Below are positions 43,800-50,938 of a stretch of DNA of 64,000 bases, one piece after another; the first letter of the stretch is position 1; each line of letters begins with the position of its first letter. Source of the DNA: Domibacillus indicus. Its GTDB lineage: Bacteria > Bacillota > Bacilli > Bacillales > Domibacillaceae. The position numbers and the translations under genes were made by a program. The stretch covers positions 372,001 to 436,000 of the forward strand of contig NZ_JAMBOO010000001.1 of NCBI RefSeq assembly GCF_023715895.1, given 5' to 3'. The notes beneath the pieces are model-generated. The model made no database searches. It was not told the DNA's origin and was given only the letters and a program-made list of their open reading frames with translations.

Positions 43800-43826
43800 T
43801 AAATATTTATCATTTTTTGCCGAAAT
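43800..43826 (+). promoter_or_regulatory. SigD promoter of the 4HB chemoreceptor
   Basis: TAAA (43800-43803), exactly 15 bases, GCCGAAAT (43819-43826); 11 of 12 positions fit the motility sigma-factor consensus. The predicted leader is about 43 bases. Confidence 0.7.
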
Positions 43827-43875
43827 ACATAGCAAGATATCGACATATTACGACAATAACTAGGAGGTTATACCC

Positions 43876-45582
43876 ATGAAACATCTGAAAATTGGCCAGA
43901 AAATGCTCGTTTTAATCATAGCGGCTGTTCTTTTTTTGCTGATGATCGGCGGTACCAGCTATTTCTTTTTGAATCAGACAGCCGAAAAGTCGAAGGAGAT
44001 GTATGAAAATAAACTGGTTTCCATCCAAAACATCGGCCAAATCCGGACGAACAACCGGGCCATCACGGCTTATACACTGGAATTAATGATCTCTACTGAT
44101 TCAAACATGAACCAGGAGCTCCGCGAGAAAACGGAAAACTTGATCGATGAAAATAACAAGCTCATGGAAGACTACTTGAACGCCAGCAAATCCGATCCGA
44201 AAGAACTCGAAATGGCTGAGCCGTTTGTAGAAGAATTTAAAACGTTCAGTGAAAAAGCAATCGATGCTCAAATTCTCGCTGGACAAAATAAAAATAAAGA
44301 GGCCTACGAGCAGTACTTAGCAGAAGTAGAACCTGCACGTGCAAAAATGACAGAGCTTGGCACTCAATTAAGCAATTATAATCGAGACACGGCGGCTGTA
44401 TTAAACAATGAAAACCAGGAAAGCGCCCAAAAAGCAAACGCGATTATTTTAATCGCTTCTCTTCTTTCCATTCTTCTTTTCGTGGGACTTGCAATTTTGA
44501 TTTCCCGGATGATCACCCATCCTATTCGTACCATTCAGGAATTAATGAGCCAGGCTCAAAAAGGAGATTTAACCGCTTCCGGAACGTATGTTTCTCGTGA
44601 CGAGCTTGGACAGCTGACTGCGTCATTCAATGACATGACGAGCGGATTGCGTGAGGTGATTCGGCAGGTCGCTGAAACGGCGGAGCAGGTTGCGGCTTCT
44701 TCCGAGGAGCTCAATGCGAATTCAGAGGAAACGACGCGTGCGACTGAATTGATCGCAAACACAATGGAAGAAATGGCAAGCGGGTCGGACAGCCAGCTGC
44801 GTCAAGTGTCTGACACAATGGCAACGATGAATGAACTGGCAGACGGCGTTCAGCAAATCGCGCGCAATGCACACTCTGTCTCCGAAACAGCTGCTGGGGC
44901 GATTGAACGTGCGACTGCCGGAAACGCATCAATCCGCCAGGCCGTTAACCAAATGGGATCCATCAATACAACATTCGACGGGCTTTCTGGTGTGATTCAA
45001 GGACTCGGCCGCCGTTCAAACGAAATTGGCCAGATTATTGATTCTATTACAGCGATCGCTGCCCAAACGAATCTGCTTGCGCTGAATGCAGCGATTGAAG
45101 CGGCACGGGCCGGCGAACAAGGCCGCGGATTTGCGGTGGTAGCCGATGAAGTTCGTAAGCTTGCCGAAGAATCTGCCCAGTCAGCCAGCCAAATTTCCGA
45201 GCTGATTTCCACTATTCAAGCAGAAACCGCCCAAGCCGTCGAAGCGATGAAATCAGCCACAGCTGAAGTACAGGGCGGTATTAATGTGGTGCATAATGCG
45301 GGCGGCTCGTTTGCAGATATTACTTCTGCAATCGGCGACGTAACCGGTCAAATCCAGGAGGTATCCGCCGCTGTCCAGCAAATGGCTGCCGGCACTGAGC
45401 AAGTTGTTGCAAGCATGGATCAAATTCATTCTATCTCAGAAGAAGCTGCTGCCAGCACGGAAAATGTCTCGGCGGCATCTGAGGAGCAAATGGCCTCTAT
45501 GGAGGAAATCGCCGCTTCTGCCCGTTCTTTAGCGGAAATGGCAACCCATCTTCAAGAGATGACCCGACGCTTTACCGTTTAA
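43876..45582 (+). CDS. Methyl-accepting chemotaxis protein, four-helix-bundle sensor
   Basis: A 568-residue receptor. TM1 is residues 10-32 and a 4HB_MCP extracellular four-helix sensor spans about 33-190 (Lys/Glu/Asn-rich, no Cache motif). TM2 is about 191-212 ([20 protein letters not shown]), then HAMP and the signalling domain with tip [39 protein letters not shown]. Ribosome site TAGGAGGTT. A strong SigD-like promoter lies upstream, supporting co-expression with flagellar genes. Ligand unknown. Confidence 0.92.
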   Translation: MKHLKIGQKMLVLIIAAVLFLLMIGGTSYFFLNQTAEKSKEMYENKLVSIQNIGQIRTNNRAITAYTLELMISTDSNMNQELREKTENLIDENNKLMEDYLNASKSDPKELEMAEPFVEEFKTFSEKAIDAQILAGQNKNKEAYEQYLAEVEPARAKMTELGTQLSNYNRDTAAVLNNENQESAQKANAIILIASLLSILLFVGLAILISRMITHPIRTIQELMSQAQKGDLTASGTYVSRDELGQLTASFNDMTSGLREVIRQVAETAEQVAASSEELNANSEETTRATELIANTMEEMASGSDSQLRQVSDTMATMNELADGVQQIARNAHSVSETAAGAIERATAGNASIRQAVNQMGSINTTFDGLSGVIQGLGRRSNEIGQIIDSITAIAAQTNLLALNAAIEAARAGEQGRGFAVVADEVRKLAEESAQSASQISELISTIQAETAQAVEAMKSATAEVQGGINVVHNAGGSFADITSAIGDVTGQIQEVSAAVQQMAAGTEQVVASMDQIHSISEEAAASTENVSAASEEQMASMEEIAASARSLAEMATHLQEMTRRFTV

Positions 45583-45583
45583 T

Positions 45584-45618
45584 AAAAAAGCAGTCTCTTT
45601 ACCGAGACTGCTTTTTTA
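45584..45618. terminator. Bidirectional terminator
   Basis: AAAAAGCAGTCTC / GAGACTGCTTTTT with a 6-base loop; convergent chemoreceptor and signal peptidase genes. Confidence 0.85.
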
Positions 45619-46152
45619 ATAAGCCTGGATTGAGGACAATGGATAAAACCGCAGCTGCACTTCTCCGTTTACACTGTTCTCCGGGATCAGCCCGAACGCG
45701 CGGCTGTCTTTGCTGACACGGCGGTTATCGCCCATCACAAATAAGTATCCGTCCGGAACCCGGTCATACCCGGTTTTTTCCTTTAAAGTAAAGTCACCCA
45801 TCAGCTTTTCCCCCGGCATCAGTCCGGCCCGATTTTCATCTAAATACGGCTCCTCTGTCGCTTTTCCATTCACGTACAGCACATCATTTTTCACCTCAAT
45901 CGAATCGCCCGGTACTCCGATAACCCGCTTAATATAATGTTCATCCACATCCGGCGCGTCAAATACGATTTGATCAAATCGATTGACCTTCGTTGTTTTA
46001 GTGATAATGACTTTATCGTCGTTCTCAAATGTCGGTGCCATGGATTCTCCGTGTACGACAATACTTGAAAATAAAAAGTAGCGTACAGCACCTGCGATGA
46101 TGACCGCCATGGCAATCGACTTTATCCACGAAATGACTTCGCTCCAATTCAT
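45616..46152 (-). CDS. lepB: Type I signal peptidase
   Basis: A 178-residue SipS/SipT-type signal peptidase with one N-terminal membrane anchor (residues 9-27). The catalytic Ser37 is in VHGESMAPTF and Lys75 in HYIKRVIGVPGDSI. The later boxes VPDGYLFVMGDNR and DSRAFGLIP are intact. It cleaves Sec and Tat signal peptides outside the membrane. The start at 46152 follows GGGAGGGAAG. Single gene. Confidence 0.92.
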   Translation of the reverse strand: MNWSEVISWIKSIAMAVIIAGAVRYFLFSSIVVHGESMAPTFENDDKVIITKTTKVNRFDQIVFDAPDVDEHYIKRVIGVPGDSIEVKNDVLYVNGKATEEPYLDENRAGLMPGEKLMGDFTLKEKTGYDRVPDGYLFVMGDNRRVSKDSRAFGLIPENSVNGEVQLRFYPLSSIQAY

Positions 46153-46263
46153 GTAGTTCTTCCCTCCCTTTTTCAATTGAAGCAATTCCTTTTCCTTATT
46201 GTATCAAACCGAATCCTTTTCATGCCAGAATCACCCTTTTAAAACGGACAACTGCAAGAATAC

Positions 46264-46289
46264 GTTTAGCCATCTTCTGGAAAGGTTAA
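46264..46289 (+). promoter_or_regulatory. SigB-like promoter of the SDR gene
   Basis: GTTTAG (46264-46269), 14 bases, GGTTAA (46284-46289), two deviations from the consensus GTTTAA / GGGTAA. The related B. subtilis ydaD is SigB-dependent. Confidence 0.5.
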
Positions 46290-46325
46290 GGTACTATTGT
46301 GTACAAAAAGAAGGAGGAGATCCAG

Positions 46326-47192
46326 ATGAATATTTATGAACAGCAAAAAAACGGCCAGCCGGCGCAGTCACAGTCCAAGCAGCCGGGAATTGAATCTCAA
46401 ATGGAGCCCCGTCCGATTCAGCCGACTAACTACATAGGCAGCGGCAAGCTAAAAGGCCGCGTAGCGCTGATTACAGGCGGTGACAGCGGAATTGGCCGTG
46501 CTGTTGCTATTGCCTATGCTAAAGAAGGTGCTCATGTGGCGGTCAACTACCTTGAGGAACATAGCGACGCGGAAGAAACAAAGCAGCTTATTGAAGCAGA
46601 AGGTGTACGCTGTCTCCTGCTCCCTGGCGACGTTTCAAAAGAAGATACATGCAAGGAGCTCGTAGAGAAAACGGTGAGCGAGCTGGGAAAACTCGATATT
46701 CTCGTAAATAATGCAGCGATTCAGTTTCCAACGCAAAACATTGAAGATATTACTGAAGAACAGTGGGATAAAACGTTCCGTACCAATATGTACTCCGTCT
46801 TTTTTATGAGCAAGCACGCGGTGCCGCATTTAAAACAAGGCAGCGCCATTATTTCCACCACTTCTATTAATCCTTATATCGGCAACCCAACCTTAATGGA
46901 TTACACAGCAACAAAAGGGGCGATCGTCGGCTTTACACGCAGCCTGGCGCAAAACCTGGCGTCAAAAGGCATCCGTGTGAATATGGTGGCACCTGGCCCC
47001 ATTTGGACACCGCTTATTCCGGCCACATTTGAAGGTGAGAAAGTCGCCGAATTTGGAACAAATACCCCGCTCGGGCGCCCTGGACAGCCGGCAGACCATG
47101 CAGGCGCATATGTGCTGCTTGCATCTGATGAAGGGGCTTATATTACCGGACAATGTATTCATATCAATGGTGGTATGGCGATGTCTTCTTGA
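46326..47192 (+). CDS. SDR family oxidoreductase (YdaD/GSP39-like)
   Basis: A 288-residue short-chain dehydrogenase like general stress protein 39 (YdaD). The N-terminal extension (PRPIQPTNYIGSGKLKGR) is typical of this subgroup. The NAD(P) motif is TGGDSGIGRAVA, NNAA is present, and the catalytic triad is Ser (STTSINPYIG), Tyr and Lys (MDYTATKGA). The substrate is unknown. The ATG at 46326 follows AAGGAGGAGATC; an in-frame GTG 27 bases upstream lacks a ribosome site. Confidence 0.88.
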   Translation: MNIYEQQKNGQPAQSQSKQPGIESQMEPRPIQPTNYIGSGKLKGRVALITGGDSGIGRAVAIAYAKEGAHVAVNYLEEHSDAEETKQLIEAEGVRCLLLPGDVSKEDTCKELVEKTVSELGKLDILVNNAAIQFPTQNIEDITEEQWDKTFRTNMYSVFFMSKHAVPHLKQGSAIISTTSINPYIGNPTLMDYTATKGAIVGFTRSLAQNLASKGIRVNMVAPGPIWTPLIPATFEGEKVAEFGTNTPLGRPGQPADHAGAYVLLASDEGAYITGQCIHINGGMAMSS

Positions 47193-47198
47193 TCATTC

Positions 47199-47232
47199 CA
47201 GGCAGAAAAGCAGTCCGCTTTTCTGCCTTTTA
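47199..47232 (+). terminator. Terminator after the SDR gene
   Basis: AGGCAGAAAAGC / GCTTTTCTGCCT with a 5-base loop, then TTTTAC. Confidence 0.7.
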
Positions 47233-47258
47233 CTTTACATAGAAAGAAGGGAAATAAA

Positions 47259-48434
47259 TTGGATTTTACCGAGAAAAGCACACTCACCTCACACATTCAC
47301 AATATCCTTCGTTTTTATTACCCTGCCTGTATCGACCAAAAAAACGGCGGCTATCGGAGCGGCTTTTCCGATGACGGGACAGTGACAGACAGCCAAACAA
47401 AGCACCTTGTCGGCACAAGCCGGTTTGTTTACCTTTTCAGCATCGGCGTACTGACAGACGGACCGGACTGGTGCCGGGATGCGGCGGAACACGGCATTCG
47501 CTTTTTGACTGAGCACCACCAGGATAAAGAAAATGGCGGCTTCTTTTTTGAGCTCGACGGCACTTATGTACAAGATGATACAAAAATGGCCTATGGTCAT
47601 GCTTTTGTGCTGCTGGCCGCTTCAATCGCCCATCAAGCCGGTGTCCCAGGCGCCAAAGAATTACTCGAGATTGTTGACGAGGTAACGGAGCAGCGCTTTT
47701 GGGACGAGGAGCATGGCTTATACCGTGATGAATGGGATGCTTCCTGGTCTGTACTGGCTGCGTACCGCGGGCAAAATGCCAATATGCATATGTGTGAAGC
47801 CATGCTGACAGCATTTGAAGCAACTGGGGAAAACAAGTATCTTGACCGGGCATACTTGCTGGCAAAAAAGGTACCCATAGAACTGCGGACAAAGGGCGGC
47901 GGCATGATCTGGGAGCATTACACACCAGACTGGCAGCCGGACTGGGTATACAACCAAGGTAACACCAAAGACGAATTCCGGCCGTACGGCTTCATTCCCG
48001 GCCATCAGCTTGAATGGAGTAAGCTGCTTCTCTGGCTGGATCGTCACCGTTCGGAATCCTGGATGCTTGAGACGGCAGAAGACCTGTATCGAAACGGCTG
48101 GGGATATGGACACGACGCTGAGCACGGTGGTATTTACTACTCTCTTTCTCCGGAGCGTGAAGTGATTGATACCGATAAAAATTACTGGGTAATTTCTGAA
48201 GCCATCTCCGCTGCCGCTCTTTTAGGCGCAAAAACCGGCCATGATCCATACTGGGACCATTACCGTGAATTGTTCACTTATGCCTCCGAGTATTTTATCG
48301 ATCATATACATGGTGGCTGGTATACACTGCTGAATGAACAAAATGAGCGATATGAAGGAGAAAAAAGCGTTGCCCCTAAAGCTGACTACCATCCAGCGGC
48401 AGCCTGTTATCAGACGATTCTTGCTTTATCATAA
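47259..48434 (+). CDS. AGE family epimerase/isomerase (YihS/mannose isomerase type)
   Basis: A 391-residue (alpha/alpha)6-barrel enzyme of the N-acylglucosamine 2-epimerase superfamily. Motifs: QTKHLVGTSRFVYLFS, KMAYGHAFVLLAAS, GQNANMHMCEAMLTAFEATG, FIPGHQLEWSKLLLWLDRH and KNYWVISEAISAAALLG, with the active-site histidines expected of sugar isomerases. Closest by pattern to aldose-ketose isomerases acting on mannose, fructose or glucose. The start is a TTG at 47259 after AAGAAGGG. Not followed by other sugar genes. Confidence 0.82.
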   Translation: MDFTEKSTLTSHIHNILRFYYPACIDQKNGGYRSGFSDDGTVTDSQTKHLVGTSRFVYLFSIGVLTDGPDWCRDAAEHGIRFLTEHHQDKENGGFFFELDGTYVQDDTKMAYGHAFVLLAASIAHQAGVPGAKELLEIVDEVTEQRFWDEEHGLYRDEWDASWSVLAAYRGQNANMHMCEAMLTAFEATGENKYLDRAYLLAKKVPIELRTKGGGMIWEHYTPDWQPDWVYNQGNTKDEFRPYGFIPGHQLEWSKLLLWLDRHRSESWMLETAEDLYRNGWGYGHDAEHGGIYYSLSPEREVIDTDKNYWVISEAISAAALLGAKTGHDPYWDHYRELFTYASEYFIDHIHGGWYTLLNEQNERYEGEKSVAPKADYHPAAACYQTILALS

Positions 48435-48450
48435 AAAAGCCTGCAGCATG

Positions 48451-48485
48451 AAAAAACGATCCCCTTACACTAGGGGATCGTTTTC
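48451..48485 (+). terminator. Terminator of the AGE epimerase gene
   Basis: AAAACGATCCCCT / AGGGGATCGTTTT with a short loop. Confidence 0.85.
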
Positions 48486-48506
48486 GGCCAGACGGTTTTT
48501 CTTCTT

Positions 48507-48650
48507 TTACGGAAGACGCGTCTGTGTGTCTTTTAAACGATTTTGGTCATCAGGCATACGGTTTTTATCAGCCGTTTTTTGCGCTTCTTGTTTTTGGGCT
48601 TCTTTCATGTTTTCCTTTTGCTTGTTTGTTAATTCTTTTGGATGGTCCAT
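48507..48650 (-). CDS. Small charged protein with PDDQNR motif
   Basis: A 47-residue hydrophilic protein: MDHPKELTNKQKENMKEAQK at the N-terminus, ending NRMPDDQNRLKDTQTRLP. The ATG at 48650 follows AAAGGAGTGATA. The C-terminal PDDQNR-[LM]-K motif is shared with the 46-residue protein at 25544-25684. A SigB-like promoter lies just upstream. Function unknown; probably a small stress protein (inference). Confidence 0.75.
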   Translation of the reverse strand: MDHPKELTNKQKENMKEAQKQEAQKTADKNRMPDDQNRLKDTQTRLP

Positions 48651-48675
48651 GAAATATCACTCCTTTGTTATGACT

Positions 48676-48700
48676 GTTCCCGGTCTGATGAGGTATAAAC
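48676..48700 (-). promoter_or_regulatory. SigB-like promoter of the small PDDQNR protein
   Basis: On the minus strand GTTTAT (48700-48695), 13 bases, GGGAAC (48681-48676), close to GTTTAA-N12-14-GGGAAT. Confidence 0.5.
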
Positions 48701-48723
48701 GTCCTTTTTAAAGAGTGGGTTCA

Positions 48724-49602
48724 TTACTGAACCGCCATTCTTCCGCGAAGCCCGTCCAAATAAGCAAGCACCTGGCCGCGCATTTCCGGCCGGCTGAGCG
48801 CCATTTCAATGCCGGCACGCAGATAACCGAACTTGTCGCCGATATCATAACGCTGCCCCTCAAGTAAAACGGCATGAATCGGGGAAGCAGCACACTGTTT
48901 CCGAAGTGCATCCGTCAGCTGAATCTCTCCTCCTGTGCCACGCTCTAAAGATTCTAAAACAGGAAAAATAGATGGATTAAGCACATAACGGCCCATAACC
49001 GCAATCATCGACGGCGCTTCGTCAACAGATGGTTTTTCCACCAGATCAGCAAGTTCGTACACAGAACCTGTACAGGCACGGGGGTCGATAATACCGTATT
49101 TTGATACATCCACTGGCGCAACATGCTGTACGCCGACAACATCGGTACCCACCTGTTCGTGCACATCCATCAGCTGGCGAAGCGCCGGCTTTTTAGACAT
49201 CATTAAGTCGTCTCCTAAAAGTACTGCAAACGGTTCATCGCCGATAAATTGACGGGCGGAGAGAACAGCGTGTCCCAGGCCCAGAGGCTCTCTTTGCCGG
49301 ATATAATGAATGGAAGCTAGATTCGAAATCCCCTGCAGTTCTGCCAGTATCTCATTCTTCCCTTTTTCCTCTAATGTTTGTTCCAATTCAATCGAGCGGT
49401 CAAAATGATCCTCAATCGATCTTTTGTTGCGCCCTGTTACAATAATAATGCTTTCGATGCCCGAGGCAACTGCTTCTTCCACAATATATTGAATGGCCGG
49501 TTTATCAACAACCGGCAGCATTTCTTTTGGCTGTGCTTTCGTAGCAGGCAAAAATCTTGTGCCAAGTCCTGCTGCTGGAATGACGGCTTTTTTAATAGTC
49601 AT
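48724..49602 (-). CDS. galU: UTP-glucose-1-phosphate uridylyltransferase
   Basis: A 292-residue GalU/GtaB enzyme making UDP-glucose from UTP and glucose 1-phosphate. The nucleotide-binding loop AVIPAAGLGTRFLPATKAQP and PKEMLPVVDKP are at the N-terminus, then REPLGLGHAVLSAR, LLGDDLM and the sugar-phosphate site VEKPSVDEAP. Its start overlaps the gtrA stop by four bases. As the last gene of the glycosyltransferase operon it should supply UDP-glucose for the lipid-linked sugar used by the GT2. Confidence 0.93.
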   Translation of the reverse strand: MTIKKAVIPAAGLGTRFLPATKAQPKEMLPVVDKPAIQYIVEEAVASGIESIIIVTGRNKRSIEDHFDRSIELEQTLEEKGKNEILAELQGISNLASIHYIRQREPLGLGHAVLSARQFIGDEPFAVLLGDDLMMSKKPALRQLMDVHEQVGTDVVGVQHVAPVDVSKYGIIDPRACTGSVYELADLVEKPSVDEAPSMIAVMGRYVLNPSIFPVLESLERGTGGEIQLTDALRKQCAASPIHAVLLEGQRYDIGDKFGYLRAGIEMALSRPEMRGQVLAYLDGLRGRMAVQ

Positions 49603-49985
49603 ATTGATTTTCTCCTTTGCTGCCTGAACACCCAGAAACGGCTGCCGAAAAACGTGACGGACAAGCCGCTGAGTGTGGCGATGGTTTTACTAATAAAAAG
49701 CGGCTGCCCGCTTAAAAGGGACAGCAGAAACGTCGACATACAAAGAGCAATCACATTTAGAAGGAGAAACTTTGTTATTTCCTCTATATGTATTCGCCCA
49801 CTTACTTTAAATGTCCATGACCGGTTCCAGACGAAACTGTTGAGTGTGCCTGCACTGTAGGATAATACTTGTGCTAACAAGTACGGCACACCAACCGACC
49901 AAAGCGTGAAAAAAAGAAGCATATCGATCGCTGTATTTAGTACGCCTACAATCCCAAATTTCATCATTTTATTTAAATTTCGCAT
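49599..49985 (-). CDS. GtrA family membrane protein (lipid-linked sugar flippase candidate)
   Basis: A 128-residue four-helix protein of the GtrA family: KFGIVGVLNTAIDMLLFFTL, then the conserved SYSAGTLNSFVWNRSWTF, ending TFFGSRFWVFRQQRR. GtrA proteins are thought to flip undecaprenyl-phosphate-linked sugars. It overlaps the GT2 gene by 17 bases and galU by four, so expression is coupled. With the GT2 and GT39 genes it completes a three-component envelope glycosylation system. Confidence 0.88.
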   Translation of the reverse strand: MRNLNKMMKFGIVGVLNTAIDMLLFFTLWSVGVPYLLAQVLSYSAGTLNSFVWNRSWTFKVSGRIHIEEITKFLLLNVIALCMSTFLLSLLSGQPLFISKTIATLSGLSVTFFGSRFWVFRQQRRKSI

Positions 49986-50934
49986 AGCGGGTCACAACGT
50001 CGCTTTCATGTTCGGATTGACGGCTGTCACGCAAAATATACAGCGGCCGGTTTTTTGCTTCGTCGTAAATGCGGCCGATATATTCTCCAATGACGCCCAG
50101 CATAATCAGGATGACACCGTTGAAAAACAGCATTGTCAGCAATAAAGATGACCATCCTGGAGTCGTTGTATCTGTAAACAAGCGCTGATACAAGACGATC
50201 AAAATAGCCAGTGAGCTTGCTGCTGACAGCATGACGCCAAGCAGGCTTGCCAGCTTCAGCGGTTTATACGAAAAGGAGGTGATACCGTCTATTGAAAACT
50301 TGAGCATTTTTTTGAGCGGGTATTTTGTTTCGCCAGCCAGCCGTTCGTCTCGTTCATATTCAATCGCGGTTTGTTTAAAGCCAACCCAGCTGACAAGACC
50401 ACGGACAAAGCGGCTTTGTTCTTTCATGTCCTTCAGCTGATCGCATACTTTCCGGTCGAGCAGGCGAAAGTCTCCGGTATCGAGCGGAATATCGATATCG
50501 GTAGACGCCCGCAGCAGCCGATAAAACATTTTCGCCGTTTGTTTTTTGAAAAAGGTCTCTCCTTTGCGCTTTGTCCGCTTGGCGTACACAACATCATAGC
50601 CTTCTTTCCATTTCTCAATCATGTCTAGAATAAGCTCCGGCGGATCCTGTAAATCAGCATCAATAACCACGATTGCGGAGCCGGCAGCATGATCCATGCC
50701 GGCTGTAATCGCAATCTGGTGTCCGAAATTACGAGAGAAATCAAGATATTTCACATGGCGGTCCTGTACCGCAATCTCTTTTAAAATATCAATGGTCGCA
50801 TCCTGGCTGCCGTCGTTCACAAACAGCAGCTCATACGAACCGTCTGCCTGATCCATTACTGTTTTAAGGCGGCTGTACGTTTCACGGATCACTAATTCTT
50901 CATTGTACACTGGGATAATAATGGAGTATTTCAT
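49969..50934 (-). CDS. GT2 family glycosyltransferase (DPM1/CsbB/YkcC-like)
   Basis: A 321-residue membrane enzyme that loads a sugar from a nucleotide donor onto undecaprenyl phosphate. The GT-A domain has YSIIIPVYNEE, FVNDGSQD, DADLQDPPE and TGDFRLLDRK, with the acceptor-side SRFVRGLVSWVGF. Two C-terminal helices (about 232-252 and 267-290) are followed by GEYIGRIYDEAKNRPLYILR. The start at 50934 is four bases past the GT39 stop. It resembles B. subtilis YkcC, whose partner YkcB is the GT39. Confidence 0.9.
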   Translation of the reverse strand: MKYSIIIPVYNEELVIRETYSRLKTVMDQADGSYELLFVNDGSQDATIDILKEIAVQDRHVKYLDFSRNFGHQIAITAGMDHAAGSAIVVIDADLQDPPELILDMIEKWKEGYDVVYAKRTKRKGETFFKKQTAKMFYRLLRASTDIDIPLDTGDFRLLDRKVCDQLKDMKEQSRFVRGLVSWVGFKQTAIEYERDERLAGETKYPLKKMLKFSIDGITSFSYKPLKLASLLGVMLSAASSLAILIVLYQRLFTDTTTPGWSSLLLTMLFFNGVILIMLGVIGEYIGRIYDEAKNRPLYILRDSRQSEHESDVVTRYAKFK

Positions 50935-50938
50935 ATCC

